Below the pieces are notes generated by a model. That model made no database searches, was not told the origin of the DNA, and saw only the letters and a program-made list of their open reading frames with translations. Shown here piece by piece: positions 49,049-59,494 of a stretch of 64,000 bases of DNA. Origin of the DNA: Limimaricola soesokkakensis (GTDB lineage Bacteria; Pseudomonadota; Alphaproteobacteria; Rhodobacterales; Rhodobacteraceae); assembly GCF_900172345.1 (NCBI RefSeq), contig NZ_FWFY01000001.1, forward strand, positions 434,001-498,000, written 5' to 3'. How positions within the stretch are numbered: position 1 is the first letter of the stretch; every line of letters starts with the position of its first letter. The position numbers were made by a program, and so were the translations under genes.

Positions 49049-50512
49049 TTATTCAGCCGCGGTCTTGAGCTGGAAGCCCTTGTCGACCATGTCGGCGGGC
49101 ACCACCGGGTAGTCGCCCGAGAAGCAGGCGTCGCAATAGCGCGGCGCCTTGGCGTCACGCCCCTCGGCCACGCCCACGGCACGGTAAAGCCCGTCGAGCG
49201 AGATGAATTTGAGGCTGTCGACGTCGAGATGGCGGCGCATCTCCTCCTCGCTCATATGCGAGGCCAGCAGCTTCTCGCGCTCGGGCGTGTCGACACCGTA
49301 GAAACAGGGCCAGGCGGTCGGCGGGGACGCGATGCGGAAATGCACCTCGGCGGCGCCCGCGTCGAGGATCATCTCCTTGATCTTGCGCGAGGTGGTGCCG
49401 CGCACCACCGAGTCGTCAACGAGGATCACCCGCTTGCCGCGGATCAGGGCGCGGTTGACGTTGAGCTTGAGCCGCACGCCCATGTTGCGGATCTGCTCGG
49501 AGGGCTCGATGAAGGTCCGGCCCATATACTGGTTGCGGATGATCCCCATGCCATAAGGGATACCGCTTTCATGGCTGTAGCCGATGGCCGCGGGCGTGCC
49601 CGAATCCGGCACCGGGCAGACGAGATCCGCCTCGACCGGGGCTTCGCGCGCCAGCTCGACGCCGATCTGGCGCCGGGTCTCGTAGACCGAGCGGCCGCCG
49701 AGGATGCTGTCGGGCCGCGAGAAATAGACATGCTCGAAGATGCAGAAGCGCGAGGCGCGGTTCTTGAAGGGGAAGTTGCTTTCGACGCCCTTGGGGGTGA
49801 TTACCACCATCTCGCCCGGCTCGATCTCGCGCACCAGCTCGGCACCGACGATGTCGAGCGCGCAGGTCTCCGACGACAGCACCCAGCCATCGCCCAGCCT
49901 ACCCAGCACCAGCGGGCGCACGCCCAGCGGGTCGCGGCAGCCGATCAGCTTGGTGCGGGTCATCGCGACGATCGAGAAGGCGCCCTCGCATTTGCGCAGC
50001 GCCTCTTCCATGCGGTCGGGGATCGAGCGGCCCATCGAGCGCGCCATCAGGTGGATGATGCATTCGGTGTCCGAGGAGGACTGGAAGATCGAGCCACGCT
50101 CGATCAACTCGCGGCGCAGCGCGGCGGCGTTGGTCAGGTTGCCGTTATGGGCCACGGCGGCGCCGCCCATCGAGAATTCGCCGAAGAAGGGCTGCACGTC
50201 GCGGATCGCGGTCTGACCCTTGTGGCCGGAGGTCGAGTAGCGGACATGGCCGATCCCGAGCGTGCCGGGCAGGGTTTCGAGCACCTCGCGCGAGGTGAAG
50301 TTGTCGCGCACATAGCCCATGCGGCGGGCCGAGCAGAACCCCGCCTCGGGGTCGTGGGTGACCATGCCGGCGGCTTCCTGTCCGCGATGCTGCAGCGCGT
50401 GCAGGCCCAAAGCGAGAAAGTTCGCGGCGTCCGAGACGCCGATGACGCCGAATACGCCGCATTCCTCCTTGAGCTTGTCGTCGTCGAAGGGGTGGGCGGG
50501 AAAATCGCGCAT
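49049..50512 (-). CDS. purF: Amidophosphoribosyltransferase
   Basis: PurF makes phosphoribosylamine from PRPP and glutamine, the first committed step of purine synthesis. I start at ATG 50512 (487 residues); longer frames to 50575 overlap the intergenic repeat area. Cys18 in EECGVFGV should become the N-terminal nucleophile after propeptide cleavage. The glutaminase domain shows HALQHRGQEAAGM and VRYSTSGHKGQT, and the phosphoribosyltransferase domain has VILVDDSVVRGTT. An upstream palindrome at 50577-50598 could be an operator. Confidence 0.96.
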   Translation of the reverse strand: MRDFPAHPFDDDKLKEECGVFGVIGVSDAANFLALGLHALQHRGQEAAGMVTHDPEAGFCSARRMGYVRDNFTSREVLETLPGTLGIGHVRYSTSGHKGQTAIRDVQPFFGEFSMGGAAVAHNGNLTNAAALRRELIERGSIFQSSSDTECIIHLMARSMGRSIPDRMEEALRKCEGAFSIVAMTRTKLIGCRDPLGVRPLVLGRLGDGWVLSSETCALDIVGAELVREIEPGEMVVITPKGVESNFPFKNRASRFCIFEHVYFSRPDSILGGRSVYETRRQIGVELAREAPVEADLVCPVPDSGTPAAIGYSHESGIPYGMGIIRNQYMGRTFIEPSEQIRNMGVRLKLNVNRALIRGKRVILVDDSVVRGTTSRKIKEMILDAGAAEVHFRIASPPTAWPCFYGVDTPEREKLLASHMSEEEMRRHLDVDSLKFISLDGLYRAVGVAEGRDAKAPRYCDACFSGDYPVVPADMVDKGFQLKTAAE

Positions 50513-50576
50513 CTGGCTGGCTCCGAATACGGTGCGTTGCGAGGACCATTTACGGCCTTCGCGTCCGAGTGTCACG

Positions 50577-50598
50577 AAAGGATCATATCATCCTTTCC
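50577..50598. promoter_or_regulatory. Palindrome upstream of purF
   Basis: GAAAGGAT (50577-50584) and ATCCTTTC (50591-50598) form perfect 8-base arms around a six-base spacer, 65 bp before the purF start codon. This symmetry is typical of a repressor site; the protein is not known. A hairpin in RNA is the alternative. Confidence 0.45.
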
Positions 50599-50618
50599 GT
50601 CGGGTCGCCCAATGCCCT

Positions 50619-50754
50619 GTCGCGCGCCGTTACGCAAGGCGAAGGCAGCGTTTCGAGGTCACGTTGTCGCGCCCGCCGCCGACCATGGCCCGCCGCGCGC
50701 GCACCCGGCGAGGCACGATGTCGCGTTCGCCCCTTGGAGGCAGGATGTCGCGTT
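50619..50754 (+). promoter_or_regulatory. Iterated TGTCGCG elements upstream of cioA
   Basis: TGTCGCG occurs at 50619-50625, 50665-50671, 50719-50725 and 50746-50752. Two of these sit in 17-base repeats (50711-50727 and 50738-50754) that match at 16 of 17 positions, 27 bp apart. All four lie in the 293-bp gap between purF and cioA. GTCGC fits the GNCGC half-site I recall for RegA/PrrA redox regulators, which control terminal oxidases in related bacteria. Confidence 0.45.
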
Positions 50755-50805
50755 GCCTCGGCGCACCCTGTCCCTAAGTCAGGGGAAGGCAGAAGGATTT
50801 CGCCC

Positions 50806-52242
50806 ATGGACACCTTTCTCGGCTTCGACGCGGTCACGCTGGCGCGGATGCAGTTCGGCTTCACCGTGGCCTTCCACTTCATCTTCCCGGCGGTCTCGAT
50901 CGGGCTGGCGAGCTTTCTCGCGGTGCTCAACGCGCTGTATCTGTGGACCAAGAACGAGGCCTATCTCCGACTGTTCAAGTACTGGCTGAAGATCTTCGCG
51001 ATCACCTTCGCCATGGGGGTCGTGTCGGGCATCACCATGTCCTACCAGTTCGGCACCAACTGGTCGGTGTTTTCCGACATCGCGGGACCGGTGATCGGGC
51101 CGCTCATGGCATACGAGGTCCTGACCGCCTTCTTCCTAGAGGCGGGTTTCCTCGGGATCATGATCTTCGGGCGCGATAAGGTGGGGCCGGGGCTGCACAT
51201 GTTCGCCTGCCTGATGGTGGCGGTCGGCACCGCGATTTCGGCGACATGGATCCTCTCGGTGAATTCGTGGATGCAGACGCCGCAGGGCTTCTCGATCGGC
51301 GAGAACGGGCAGTACCTGCCCGAGGACTGGTGGGCGATCATCTTCAACCCGTCCTTCCCCTACCGGCTCGCGCACACGCTGACGGCGGCCTATCTGACCA
51401 CCGCCTTCATCGTCGGCGGCGTCGGGGCATGGCACCTGCTGCGCGGGCAGCGCGAGAACCCCGGCGTGCGCACCATGTTCTCCATGGCGATGTGGATGGC
51501 GGCCATCGTCGCGCCGCTGCAGATATTCCTCGGCGACATGCACGGCATCAACACGCTGAAGCACCAGCCGGCCAAGGTGATGGCGATGGAGGGGCATTTC
51601 GAAAGCCATGAACATGGCGCGCCGCTCTACCTGTTCGGCATTCCCGATCAGGAGGCGCAGGAGCTGAAATACGCGATCGGCATTCCGAAGCTGTCCTCGC
51701 TGATTCTCGAGCACGACCTGAACGCGCCGCTGGCCGGTCTCGACACGATCCCGCGCGATGAGCAGCCCCCGGTCGCCATCGTGTTCTGGAGCTTCCGTGT
51801 CATGGTGGGCCTGGGCTTCGCGATGCTGGGGGTGGGGCTGTTCTCGCTCTGGGCGCGGTTCCGCGCGCGGCTCTACGATGCCAAGTGGCTGCATCGCGCG
51901 GCGCTGGTGATGGGGCCGTCGGGGCTTGTCGCGGTCATCGCGGGATGGATCACCACTGAGGTCGGTCGCCAGCCCTATGTGGTCTATGGCGCGCTACGGA
52001 CGTCCGAGGCGCATTCGCCGCTGGGGGCCAGCGCGGTCGGCACCTCGCTCATCGCCTTCGTGGTGATCTACTTCGTGATCTTCGGCGCGGGCGTGGCCTA
52101 TATCCTCAAGCTGATGCATCACGCGCCGGCGCTGGGCGAGCGCGGCGTGCGGGTGGAGCCCGGGCCGATCCGCACCTCGGGCATCAACCCCGATCGGCAG
52201 ATGCGCGAAAGCGGCCGTGACATCGCACCGGAGACCAGCTGA
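50806..52242 (+). CDS. cioA: Cyanide-insensitive-type cytochrome bd quinol oxidase subunit I
   Basis: This heme-bearing subunit reduces oxygen with quinol electrons at the inner membrane. The 478-residue protein has the N-terminal FHFIFPAVSIGLASF with the heme histidine at about residue 24, about nine TM helices, and the GRQPYVVYGALRTSEAHSP block seen in CIO-type enzymes. The quinone loop is short, favouring a cioA rather than an E. coli cydA label. ATG 50806 follows AAGGA by 8 bases. It overlaps cioB (TGATG). Confidence 0.93.
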   Translation: MDTFLGFDAVTLARMQFGFTVAFHFIFPAVSIGLASFLAVLNALYLWTKNEAYLRLFKYWLKIFAITFAMGVVSGITMSYQFGTNWSVFSDIAGPVIGPLMAYEVLTAFFLEAGFLGIMIFGRDKVGPGLHMFACLMVAVGTAISATWILSVNSWMQTPQGFSIGENGQYLPEDWWAIIFNPSFPYRLAHTLTAAYLTTAFIVGGVGAWHLLRGQRENPGVRTMFSMAMWMAAIVAPLQIFLGDMHGINTLKHQPAKVMAMEGHFESHEHGAPLYLFGIPDQEAQELKYAIGIPKLSSLILEHDLNAPLAGLDTIPRDEQPPVAIVFWSFRVMVGLGFAMLGVGLFSLWARFRARLYDAKWLHRAALVMGPSGLVAVIAGWITTEVGRQPYVVYGALRTSEAHSPLGASAVGTSLIAFVVIYFVIFGAGVAYILKLMHHAPALGERGVRVEPGPIRTSGINPDRQMRESGRDIAPETS

Positions 52243-53261
52243 TGTTCTATTCCATCGATCTCACCGTCGCATGGGCCCTGCTGCTGGCCTTCTCGGTCTT
52301 CGTCTATGTCGTGCTGGACGGTTTCGATCTGGGCATCGGCATCCTCTACCCGTTCTTCCGGGAGAAGTCGGACCGGGACATCATGATGAACTCGGTCGCG
52401 CCGGTCTGGGACGGCAACGAGACATGGCTCGTGCTGGGGGGCGGCGGTCTCTTCGCCGCCTTTCCCCTAGCCTATGCGGTCATCATGCCCGCCGTGTATC
52501 CGGCGATCATCGCGATGCTGCTGGCGCTAATCTTTCGCGGCGTGGCGTTCGAATACCGCTGGCGGGCCAGTTCGCGCCTGTCCAAGCGGGCTTGGGACGC
52601 GGCCTTCATCGGCGGCTCGGTCACGGCGGCGCTGGCGCAGGGGATCATCCTCGGCGCCTTCCTACAGGGGATCGAGGTCGAGGGCCGCGCCTATGCGGGC
52701 GGCTGGTGGGACTGGCTCACGCCGTTTTCGATCCTGTGCGGCGTGTCAGTAGTGGTCGGTTACGCCTTTCTCGGCGCCTGCTGGCTCAACATGAAGCTCG
52801 AGGGCGAGATCCAGCACCGGGTGCGGGTCATGGCGCGGGCCTTCTTCGTGGCGACGATAGTCGGCATCGTGGCGGTGAGCCTCGCGACCCCGTTCCTCGG
52901 CGCGGGCTATGCCGCGCGCTGGTTCGGCTGGCCGCAGATCGCGCTGACCGCGCCGGTGCCGATCCTGATCGGGGGCATTGCGCTGCTGCTGCTGCGCTCG
53001 CTGTTCCACCCGACGCGCGACCGGCTGCCCTTCATCCTCGGGCTGGTGCTCTTCGCGCTGTGTTTCCTGGGGCTCGGGATCTCGATCTGGCCGCTGGCCA
53101 TCCCGCAGGAGATCACGATCTGGGAGGCGGCGGCGCCGGCCAAGAGCCAGCTCTTCATGTTCGTAGGCGCGATCGTGCTGGTGCCGATCATCCTAGCCTA
53201 TACCGGCTACGCCTACTGGGTGTTCCGCGGCAAGCTCGACCCTGAGAAGGGGTATCACTGA
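52242..53261 (+). CDS. cioB: Cyanide-insensitive-type cytochrome bd quinol oxidase subunit II
   Basis: CioB/CydB is the second membrane subunit of the bd oxidase. The 339-residue protein has eight or nine TM helices and family segments VLDGFDLGIGILYPF, WDGNETWLVLGGGGLFAAFP and FRGVAFEYRWR. It begins at an ATG overlapping the cioA stop and ends in a stop overlapping the next tiny gene (TGATG at 53259-53263). Confidence 0.95.
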   Translation: MFYSIDLTVAWALLLAFSVFVYVVLDGFDLGIGILYPFFREKSDRDIMMNSVAPVWDGNETWLVLGGGGLFAAFPLAYAVIMPAVYPAIIAMLLALIFRGVAFEYRWRASSRLSKRAWDAAFIGGSVTAALAQGIILGAFLQGIEVEGRAYAGGWWDWLTPFSILCGVSVVVGYAFLGACWLNMKLEGEIQHRVRVMARAFFVATIVGIVAVSLATPFLGAGYAARWFGWPQIALTAPVPILIGGIALLLLRSLFHPTRDRLPFILGLVLFALCFLGLGISIWPLAIPQEITIWEAAAPAKSQLFMFVGAIVLVPIILAYTGYAYWVFRGKLDPEKGYH

Positions 53262-53356
53262 TGCTGAGGCGGGTGGTCTGGTTCGTGGCGCTCTGGGCCG
53301 CGGGGGTCGCAGCGGTCGGCGCGGTGGCCTATGCCATCCGCGCCGTTCTGCTATGA
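53261..53356 (+). CDS. 31-residue DUF2474/CydX-like membrane peptide
   Basis: An ATG at 53261 overlapping the cioB stop opens a 31-codon frame ending at TGA 53354-53356. The peptide has one TM helix (about 5-26) with Arg-Arg at the N-terminus, Trp7 and Trp12 inside, and Arg27 near the end. It fits the small single-helix proteins (CydX, DUF2474) that stabilise bd oxidases. It is too short for standard gene callers but its coupling to cioB makes it credible. The gene ends 3 bp before convergent cvpA. Confidence 0.75.
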   Translation: MLRRVVWFVALWAAGVAAVGAVAYAIRAVLL

Positions 53357-53359
53357 GGC

Positions 53360-53920
53360 TCAGGCCGGGGCGGCGCAGAGGCCGACGAGCTGCTCGTATT
53401 GCAGCGTCACCCAAGCCAGCGCCGCCTGCGGTTCCTCGGTCGAGAAGCCCTCGGTGATCTGGCTGAACACCGCCGCCGCGCGGCTGTTCTCGACCATCGG
53501 GATCTGCTGTGCCGAGAGGATCACCTCGTAGACGAAGAAGCCCACCGCCACGAGCAGGATGCCGCGCGCCACGCCGAACAGGAAGCCCAGGCCCTGATCG
53601 ATGCCGCCCAGCGCCGAGCGCTGCACCGCGCCGGAGAAGACCGGCGTGAAGATCGAAAACAGCACCAGGGCGATGGCGAAGACCACAGCGAAGGCGGCGA
53701 TGATCGACAGCTCGCAGCTGTCGCCGATGAAATCGCCCACCACCGGGATCTGCCGCACAAGCGGTCGAACCTGATCGGCGAAGATGAAGGCGAGGATCGT
53801 TGCGCCGATCCAGCCCGCGATGGCCAGTGCCTCGCGCACCAATCCGCGTGAATAGGCAAGAAGCGCCGACACCACGACGATGAGCGCGACGATGCCGTCG
53901 ATGATCGTGAAACTTTCCAT
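53360..53920 (-). CDS. cvpA: CvpA family inner-membrane protein
   Basis: The 186-residue protein has four TM helices (about 7-25, 32-50, 70-94 and 108-130) and the CvpA signatures DGIVALIVVVSALLAYSRGL and LGFLFGVARG. CvpA-like proteins are needed for envelope stress tolerance and colicin V production in enterobacteria. Its start is 8 bp from the radA stop, so the two are co-transcribed. The C-terminal 40 residues are an amphipathic tail. Confidence 0.88.
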   Translation of the reverse strand: MESFTIIDGIVALIVVVSALLAYSRGLVREALAIAGWIGATILAFIFADQVRPLVRQIPVVGDFIGDSCELSIIAAFAVVFAIALVLFSIFTPVFSGAVQRSALGGIDQGLGFLFGVARGILLVAVGFFVYEVILSAQQIPMVENSRAAAVFSQITEGFSTEEPQAALAWVTLQYEQLVGLCAAPA

Positions 53921-53928
53921 GAGAACCC

Positions 53929-55320
<1,392 letters not shown>

Positions 55321-55429
55321 GCCGCTCTTTTCGCCGATCCCGGTCATACGAGCAATGGCCCGACGCGATGCGCCGGGCCATCGATGTTCACCTTACGTTG
55401 ACGGCATGCTCCGCCACCGGGGCCATGGC

Positions 55430-56212
55430 CTATTCGGCGGCAGGCTTCATGTTCACGACCTTGGGCAGGTCGTCCGGGGACCGGTCGTCCTCGGCATCGC
55501 GCTTGGTCGCGTCGTAGCCCAGTTCGGGAAGGATGGTGCGGAGCTGATCGTCGAGCTGCGCCAGCTGGCTCGCCACCACGCTTTCCTCGAGCTCGACCTG
55601 ATCGGACCAGCGCTTCAGCTCGCGGCAGATGTGCAGCGCCTCGACGATGCGTTCCTGCTGGCGCTCGGCATCCTCCTGCCGTTGCGTGAGGAACTTGCGG
55701 GCGCGGGCCACTTTCTCGTCGGAATAGATATCCGCCAGATTGCGCGCCTGTTCGCCCATCTGCGCAGCGACCTCCATCACGTCGTGCTCGAGATGGCCCA
55801 GATCAGGGTGGTCGCGCAGGAAGGCGAGGCGCTCGCGCACCGCGTCGAATTCGGAGGACATGGTGAAGACACCGGCCCGATCGGCGGTATGGGCCACGTG
55901 GTAGGCCCGCGCTACGTCATCCATCGAGATGCGGAAATCGCGGTGGCTCTTTTCGAGGGACAGGACGCGGCCCGAGGAGGGCAGGAAGAAGACCAGCGTG
56001 ACCAGCAGGCCGGTCAGGAAGATCTGCAGCGCCATTCCGGCCCAAGGCAGGGCGGTCTCGCCGAAGCTGGCGCTCAGCTGTAGCCATGGCAGGTATCCCA
56101 GCGTGGCGGCGATGGTGGCGGCGAGGGCTGCGGCGGCAGCAAGCGCCAGCACGGTCATCGCGATCATCTGCAGGGCGCGGGTGGCGAGGGCGGCGGGGCT
56201 GGACTTGGTCAC
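55430..56212 (-). CDS. Coiled-coil membrane protein of unknown function in the alr-radA cluster
   Basis: The 260-residue protein has two TM helices (about 12-35 and 55-77) and a long helical, charged cytoplasmic domain (about 85-245) with heptad-like coiled-coil character. Segments include DDVARAYHVAHTADRAGVF, ADIYSDEKVARARKFL and CRELKRWSDQVELEESVVAS. It ends with an acidic tail. I recall Rhodobacteraceae homologues labelled DNA repair protein, which nothing in the sequence supports. Position between alr and radA on the same strand suggests linkage to that block. Confidence 0.75.
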   Translation of the reverse strand: MTKSSPAALATRALQMIAMTVLALAAAAALAATIAATLGYLPWLQLSASFGETALPWAGMALQIFLTGLLVTLVFFLPSSGRVLSLEKSHRDFRISMDDVARAYHVAHTADRAGVFTMSSEFDAVRERLAFLRDHPDLGHLEHDVMEVAAQMGEQARNLADIYSDEKVARARKFLTQRQEDAERQQERIVEALHICRELKRWSDQVELEESVVASQLAQLDDQLRTILPELGYDATKRDAEDDRSPDDLPKVVNMKPAAE

Positions 56213-56350
56213 GAGCGGTCTCCGGCACGGATGTGTCAGTTTCCACTCTAACCTCGGCGGCTCTTTGCCGGTTCCTCAAAGCGTCGCTTCACCAAAAATT
56301 GTGACGGTATTGTCGCTAAACCGTAATCGATGCGGGTCGTGCGCCCCTCA

Positions 56351-57388
56351 TCACCCCGGAATTTCAATCCTGGCGTAGCGCGAGCCGAGCGAGGTGAGGA
56401 TTTCGTAGCCGATCGTGCCCGCGGCCTCGGCCAGCGAATCAACGCCCTGATGCGGGCCGAGCAGGGTCAGATATTCGGGGTCCTCGCCCAGATCGGTGAC
56501 GTCCACGGTAATCAGGTCCATCGAGACACGCCCGACGAGCGGGCAGGGCGTGTCGCCATGCCAGAAGGTGGCGCGCCCCGACATCGCCCGGATCAGCCCG
56601 TCGGCATAGCCGCCGGAGATCGTGGCGATGCGGCTGGGGCGATCGGCCTGCCAGGAATTGCCGTAGCCCACCACTTCGCCCTCGACGAGATCGCGGCACT
56701 GCACCACCGGCAGGTCGAGCCGGACCACAGGCTGGGCCGCATCGAAGGGCAGCCCGCCGTACAGGCCGATGCCGGGGCGGGTCATGTCGAAATGATAGTC
56801 GCGGCCGAGCAGGATGCCGCCGGTGGCCGAGAGGGAGCGCGGCACGCCGAGCCCGTCGGTCATCTGCCGGAAGATGTCGAGCTGGTAGGGGTTCATCTCG
56901 TGGTCGGGCTCGTCCGCGCAGGCGAGATGGCTCGTCAGCCAGACCGGCGCGTGATCGAGCGCGATCCCGGCCGCCTCTGACCAGTCGGACCATTCGAAGC
57001 CGAGCCGGTTCATCCCGGTGTCGAGCTGGATGCCGAAGGCGTGGCCCGGCAGCGCCTCGAGATGGCGGGCAAGCTGATCGATCGAATTGAGCATCGGGAT
57101 CAGCGCGGCCGCGGCAAGGCGGCGCGTATCACCCTCCATGTGCCCCGAGAAGACGTAGATTTCGGGCGCCGGGCCCAGCGCCCTGCGGAGCGCCGCGCCC
57201 TCTTCGGCCACCGCCACGAAGAAGCGCCGCGCGCCTTCATGGGCGAGCCTGCGGGCGACGCGCGCAGCCCCGAGGCCGTAGCCGTCGGCCTTGACGACCG
57301 CCCCCGTCTCGCAGGAGGTCATGGCGTCAAGCGCGCGCCAGTTGGCGGCGAGCGCGTCGAGATCGATGGTAAGGGCGCCGGTGCTCAT
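56351..57388 (-). CDS. alr: Alanine racemase
   Basis: Alr supplies D-alanine for peptidoglycan using PLP. The 345-residue protein has [10 protein letters not shown] with the PLP lysine at 33, and ISGGYADGL with the catalytic Tyr from the partner subunit. [11 protein letters not shown] and [15 protein letters not shown] are also present. It is a little shorter than E. coli Alr (359). The gene is the first of a minus-strand run leading to the coiled-coil protein, radA and cvpA. Confidence 0.95.
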   Translation of the reverse strand: MSTGALTIDLDALAANWRALDAMTSCETGAVVKADGYGLGAARVARRLAHEGARRFFVAVAEEGAALRRALGPAPEIYVFSGHMEGDTRRLAAAALIPMLNSIDQLARHLEALPGHAFGIQLDTGMNRLGFEWSDWSEAAGIALDHAPVWLTSHLACADEPDHEMNPYQLDIFRQMTDGLGVPRSLSATGGILLGRDYHFDMTRPGIGLYGGLPFDAAQPVVRLDLPVVQCRDLVEGEVVGYGNSWQADRPSRIATISGGYADGLIRAMSGRATFWHGDTPCPLVGRVSMDLITVDVTDLGEDPEYLTLLGPHQGVDSLAEAAGTIGYEILTSLGSRYARIEIPG

Positions 57389-57446
57389 GGCCCGCCTTGT
57401 GACAGGCGCAGGCGCGGCGTCAAGAGGGAGGGGCCGGGGGCGGCGT

Positions 57447-58202
57447 TCAACCGGCGGGATCGGGCGCGGCGTGGCTCAGCCGGTACCGTTCCAGTTCTTC
57501 GGGTAGCAGCAGGTAGATCTCGTCGGGGGGTGTGGCGAGCGCGTGGCGCATCAGTGCCGGATCGACACCCATCTCGATCAGGTAGCCCATCACCTCACCC
57601 TGTCCGCGCTGGATGTCCTCGACCGCGAAGATCGCGGGCAGGGCGGTGTTCTGGTCGAAATAGTGCTGATGCAGGCCGACCCAAGCGCCCTCGGCCACGC
57701 GGCGCTCGATCCCGCCCGCCAGTATGTAGGGGCAGGCCGAGAGACAGATCGCCTCGGCGCTCATCCGCGTGTCGGTCGCGGCCCCCCGCAGCAGCCGCCC
57801 GATCTCCAGCGCATCGATGACCGAGCCACCGGGGCTGTCGAGCCAAGCAGTGCCCGGCGTCGCCTCGGCGAGATCGAGCGCGGCGGTAAGGCGGGCGGCA
57901 TCGCCGGGCGCGATGCGTCCCCTGAGGAACAGCGCCCCGTCGCGCAGGTCGATCGCGAGCCGGTCGGGCATGTCGCCGGTATCCGGCATCGGCGTGCCAT
58001 CGGGGCGCTCGCGCGCGGGCAGCCGGTCGGGGCGGAAGCGGCGGGTCTGGTCGCCGGGGCGCACCGGTTCGGTGATTTGCGGCGCGCTGGAGGGCCAGAC
58101 GATCCGCGGCAGGGCCCGCGCGAGGTCGCCGCCGAACAGCAGCGCGCCGAGGGCGATCTCGGCCATCAGCACGGCCACGAGCCAGCGGCGCGGCGTGCTC
58201 AT
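57447..58202 (-). CDS. COG3904-like ClpP-fold protein, membrane-anchored
   Basis: The 251-residue protein has an N-terminal hydrophobic helix (about 7-25), a Pro/Arg linker, and a ClpP/crotonase-like domain. Visible active-site text is [18 protein letters not shown] (oxyanion region, GGSV at 125-128), [14 protein letters not shown] with candidate nucleophile Ser155, and VGLHQHYF with candidate His178 or His180. This layout resembles periplasmic COG3904 proteins of unknown function. I start at ATG 58202, overlapping the upstream membrane-protein gene by 4 bp; the very long frame reading through to 59501 is an artefact. Proteolytic activity is inferred, not shown. Confidence 0.72.
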   Translation of the reverse strand: MSTPRRWLVAVLMAEIALGALLFGGDLARALPRIVWPSSAPQITEPVRPGDQTRRFRPDRLPARERPDGTPMPDTGDMPDRLAIDLRDGALFLRGRIAPGDAARLTAALDLAEATPGTAWLDSPGGSVIDALEIGRLLRGAATDTRMSAEAICLSACPYILAGGIERRVAEGAWVGLHQHYFDQNTALPAIFAVEDIQRGQGEVMGYLIEMGVDPALMRHALATPPDEIYLLLPEELERYRLSHAAPDPAG

Positions 58203-59494
58203 TCGGCGGGCCGGGCGATGTCGACCGGCGTCGGCGCGGCAGTCGCGTTTGGCTCCTGCGACTTCTCGGCCGGGGTGGCGGCCTCGATCTCGCGCAGCGC
58301 GATCAGCGCGCCGCGCAGCTCGGCCAGCGTCATCTGGTCCTCGACCGCGACGCCGTCGCGCCCGGTTCGGATCGCCGCCTGTGCCACCGAAACGATGAGC
58401 ACCAGCACCGCAGGCAGCAGGTCGATGGCAATCGCGCCGGCCCAGGAGGGCACGAAGTTGCGGGCATAAAGGATCACGGCGTCGGCGGCCGAAATCGGGG
58501 TATAGGTGGTGTCGGCTGGCGGCGGCATCGCGATCACCGCCTCGGCGGCCTGACGAAGCGTGTCGGCACGCTGGCCCAGCACGGTCAGCACCGACTCGAT
58601 GGTCGCCCGCTGGCCCGAGCGGGCCGCATCGTCGCCGCCATCGAGCTGCGGCAACACCACGGAAGCGGACAAATCGCTCGCCGCGCGCACCACCAGCGGC
58701 GCGACCGAGAGTTGGCGCAGCGTGGTGATCACGCCGGCGAGCCGCACCGCCTCTTCCGAGAACTCGACCGAACGTGCCTCGACCGGGCCGGGCGCGACGG
58801 TGAGCGCGCGCATCCGGCTCAGGATCGCGTTGCCTTCGGCGAAGGCCGCGTCGAGAAGCGGCTGCTGGCTGGCGATCTGTGCCTCGAGCGCCGATAGCTC
58901 GTCCGATTTCTGGCGCAGCAGCCGGAACACCGCGCCGCGCCCGGCCAGGCCCGACAGCCCGCCCGATGCCTCCTGTTCGCCCAGATCCTCGAAGCTCGTG
59001 CGCACCCGGGACACGTCGCGCCCGAGCCCCTGGGCCGAGACCGCGATCGTGTTCGCCCGCTCGAGCGCGCCCTGGTAGTCCTGCACCGTCGTCGCGAGGT
59101 GCTGCTCCACCGCCGCGGCGCCGGCCAGTGCCGCGGCGTTGAGCCATGACGACATGGCGACGATCGCGAGCGAGCCCAAGCCCATCGAAGCCAAGAGACC
59201 GATCCGCGAGGCGGCGGAGCGGACGGCGGGCAGGAGCCGCAGCATGTAGGACCAGAAAACGAAAATGCCGACCGAGACGGCGATCGAATAGGCCATCGCC
59301 GCGAAGATCGAGAGCGCCCCGGTATCGTCGAGCAGCGACGACACGCCGAGATAGGTGTAGATACCGCTTGCCACGGCGAGCACGCCGAGTGCGGTGCCGG
59401 TGAAGCTGTCGAGCCAGGCGAGGTGCCCCTCGATTTCGCGCGACTGGCGCAGCCCGCGTGCTTCCGCCCGGCTCGTCGTTCCGCTCTCGTTCAT
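58199..59494 (-). CDS. Four-TM membrane protein of unknown function with large periplasmic-like loop
   Basis: The 431-residue protein has three TM helices near the N-terminus (about 27-50, 58-87, 92-122), a loop of about 240 residues rich in helix (TVQDYQGALERANTIAV and EAQIASQQPLLDAAFAEGN), and one final TM helix (about 367-392). A cytoplasmic Ala/Glu-rich tail follows. The loop has coiled-coil character. I recognise no family. Its stop overlaps the start of the ClpP-like gene (ATGA), so they should be made in fixed ratio and may form a membrane complex. ATG 59494 is the best start. Confidence 0.72.
   Translation of the reverse strand: MNESGTTSRAEARGLRQSREIEGHLAWLDSFTGTALGVLAVASGIYTYLGVSSLLDDTGALSIFAAMAYSIAVSVGIFVFWSYMLRLLPAVRSAASRIGLLASMGLGSLAIVAMSSWLNAAALAGAAAVEQHLATTVQDYQGALERANTIAVSAQGLGRDVSRVRTSFEDLGEQEASGGLSGLAGRGAVFRLLRQKSDELSALEAQIASQQPLLDAAFAEGNAILSRMRALTVAPGPVEARSVEFSEEAVRLAGVITTLRQLSVAPLVVRAASDLSASVVLPQLDGGDDAARSGQRATIESVLTVLGQRADTLRQAAEAVIAMPPPADTTYTPISAADAVILYARNFVPSWAGAIAIDLLPAVLVLIVSVAQAAIRTGRDGVAVEDQMTLAELRGALIALREIEAATPAEKSQEPNATAAPTPVDIARPAE

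Noticed and set aside
50806-53261. E. coli-type cydAB label
   Set aside because: The short quinone loop and the CIO-type GRQPYVVYG block favour cioAB; both names describe the same enzyme class.
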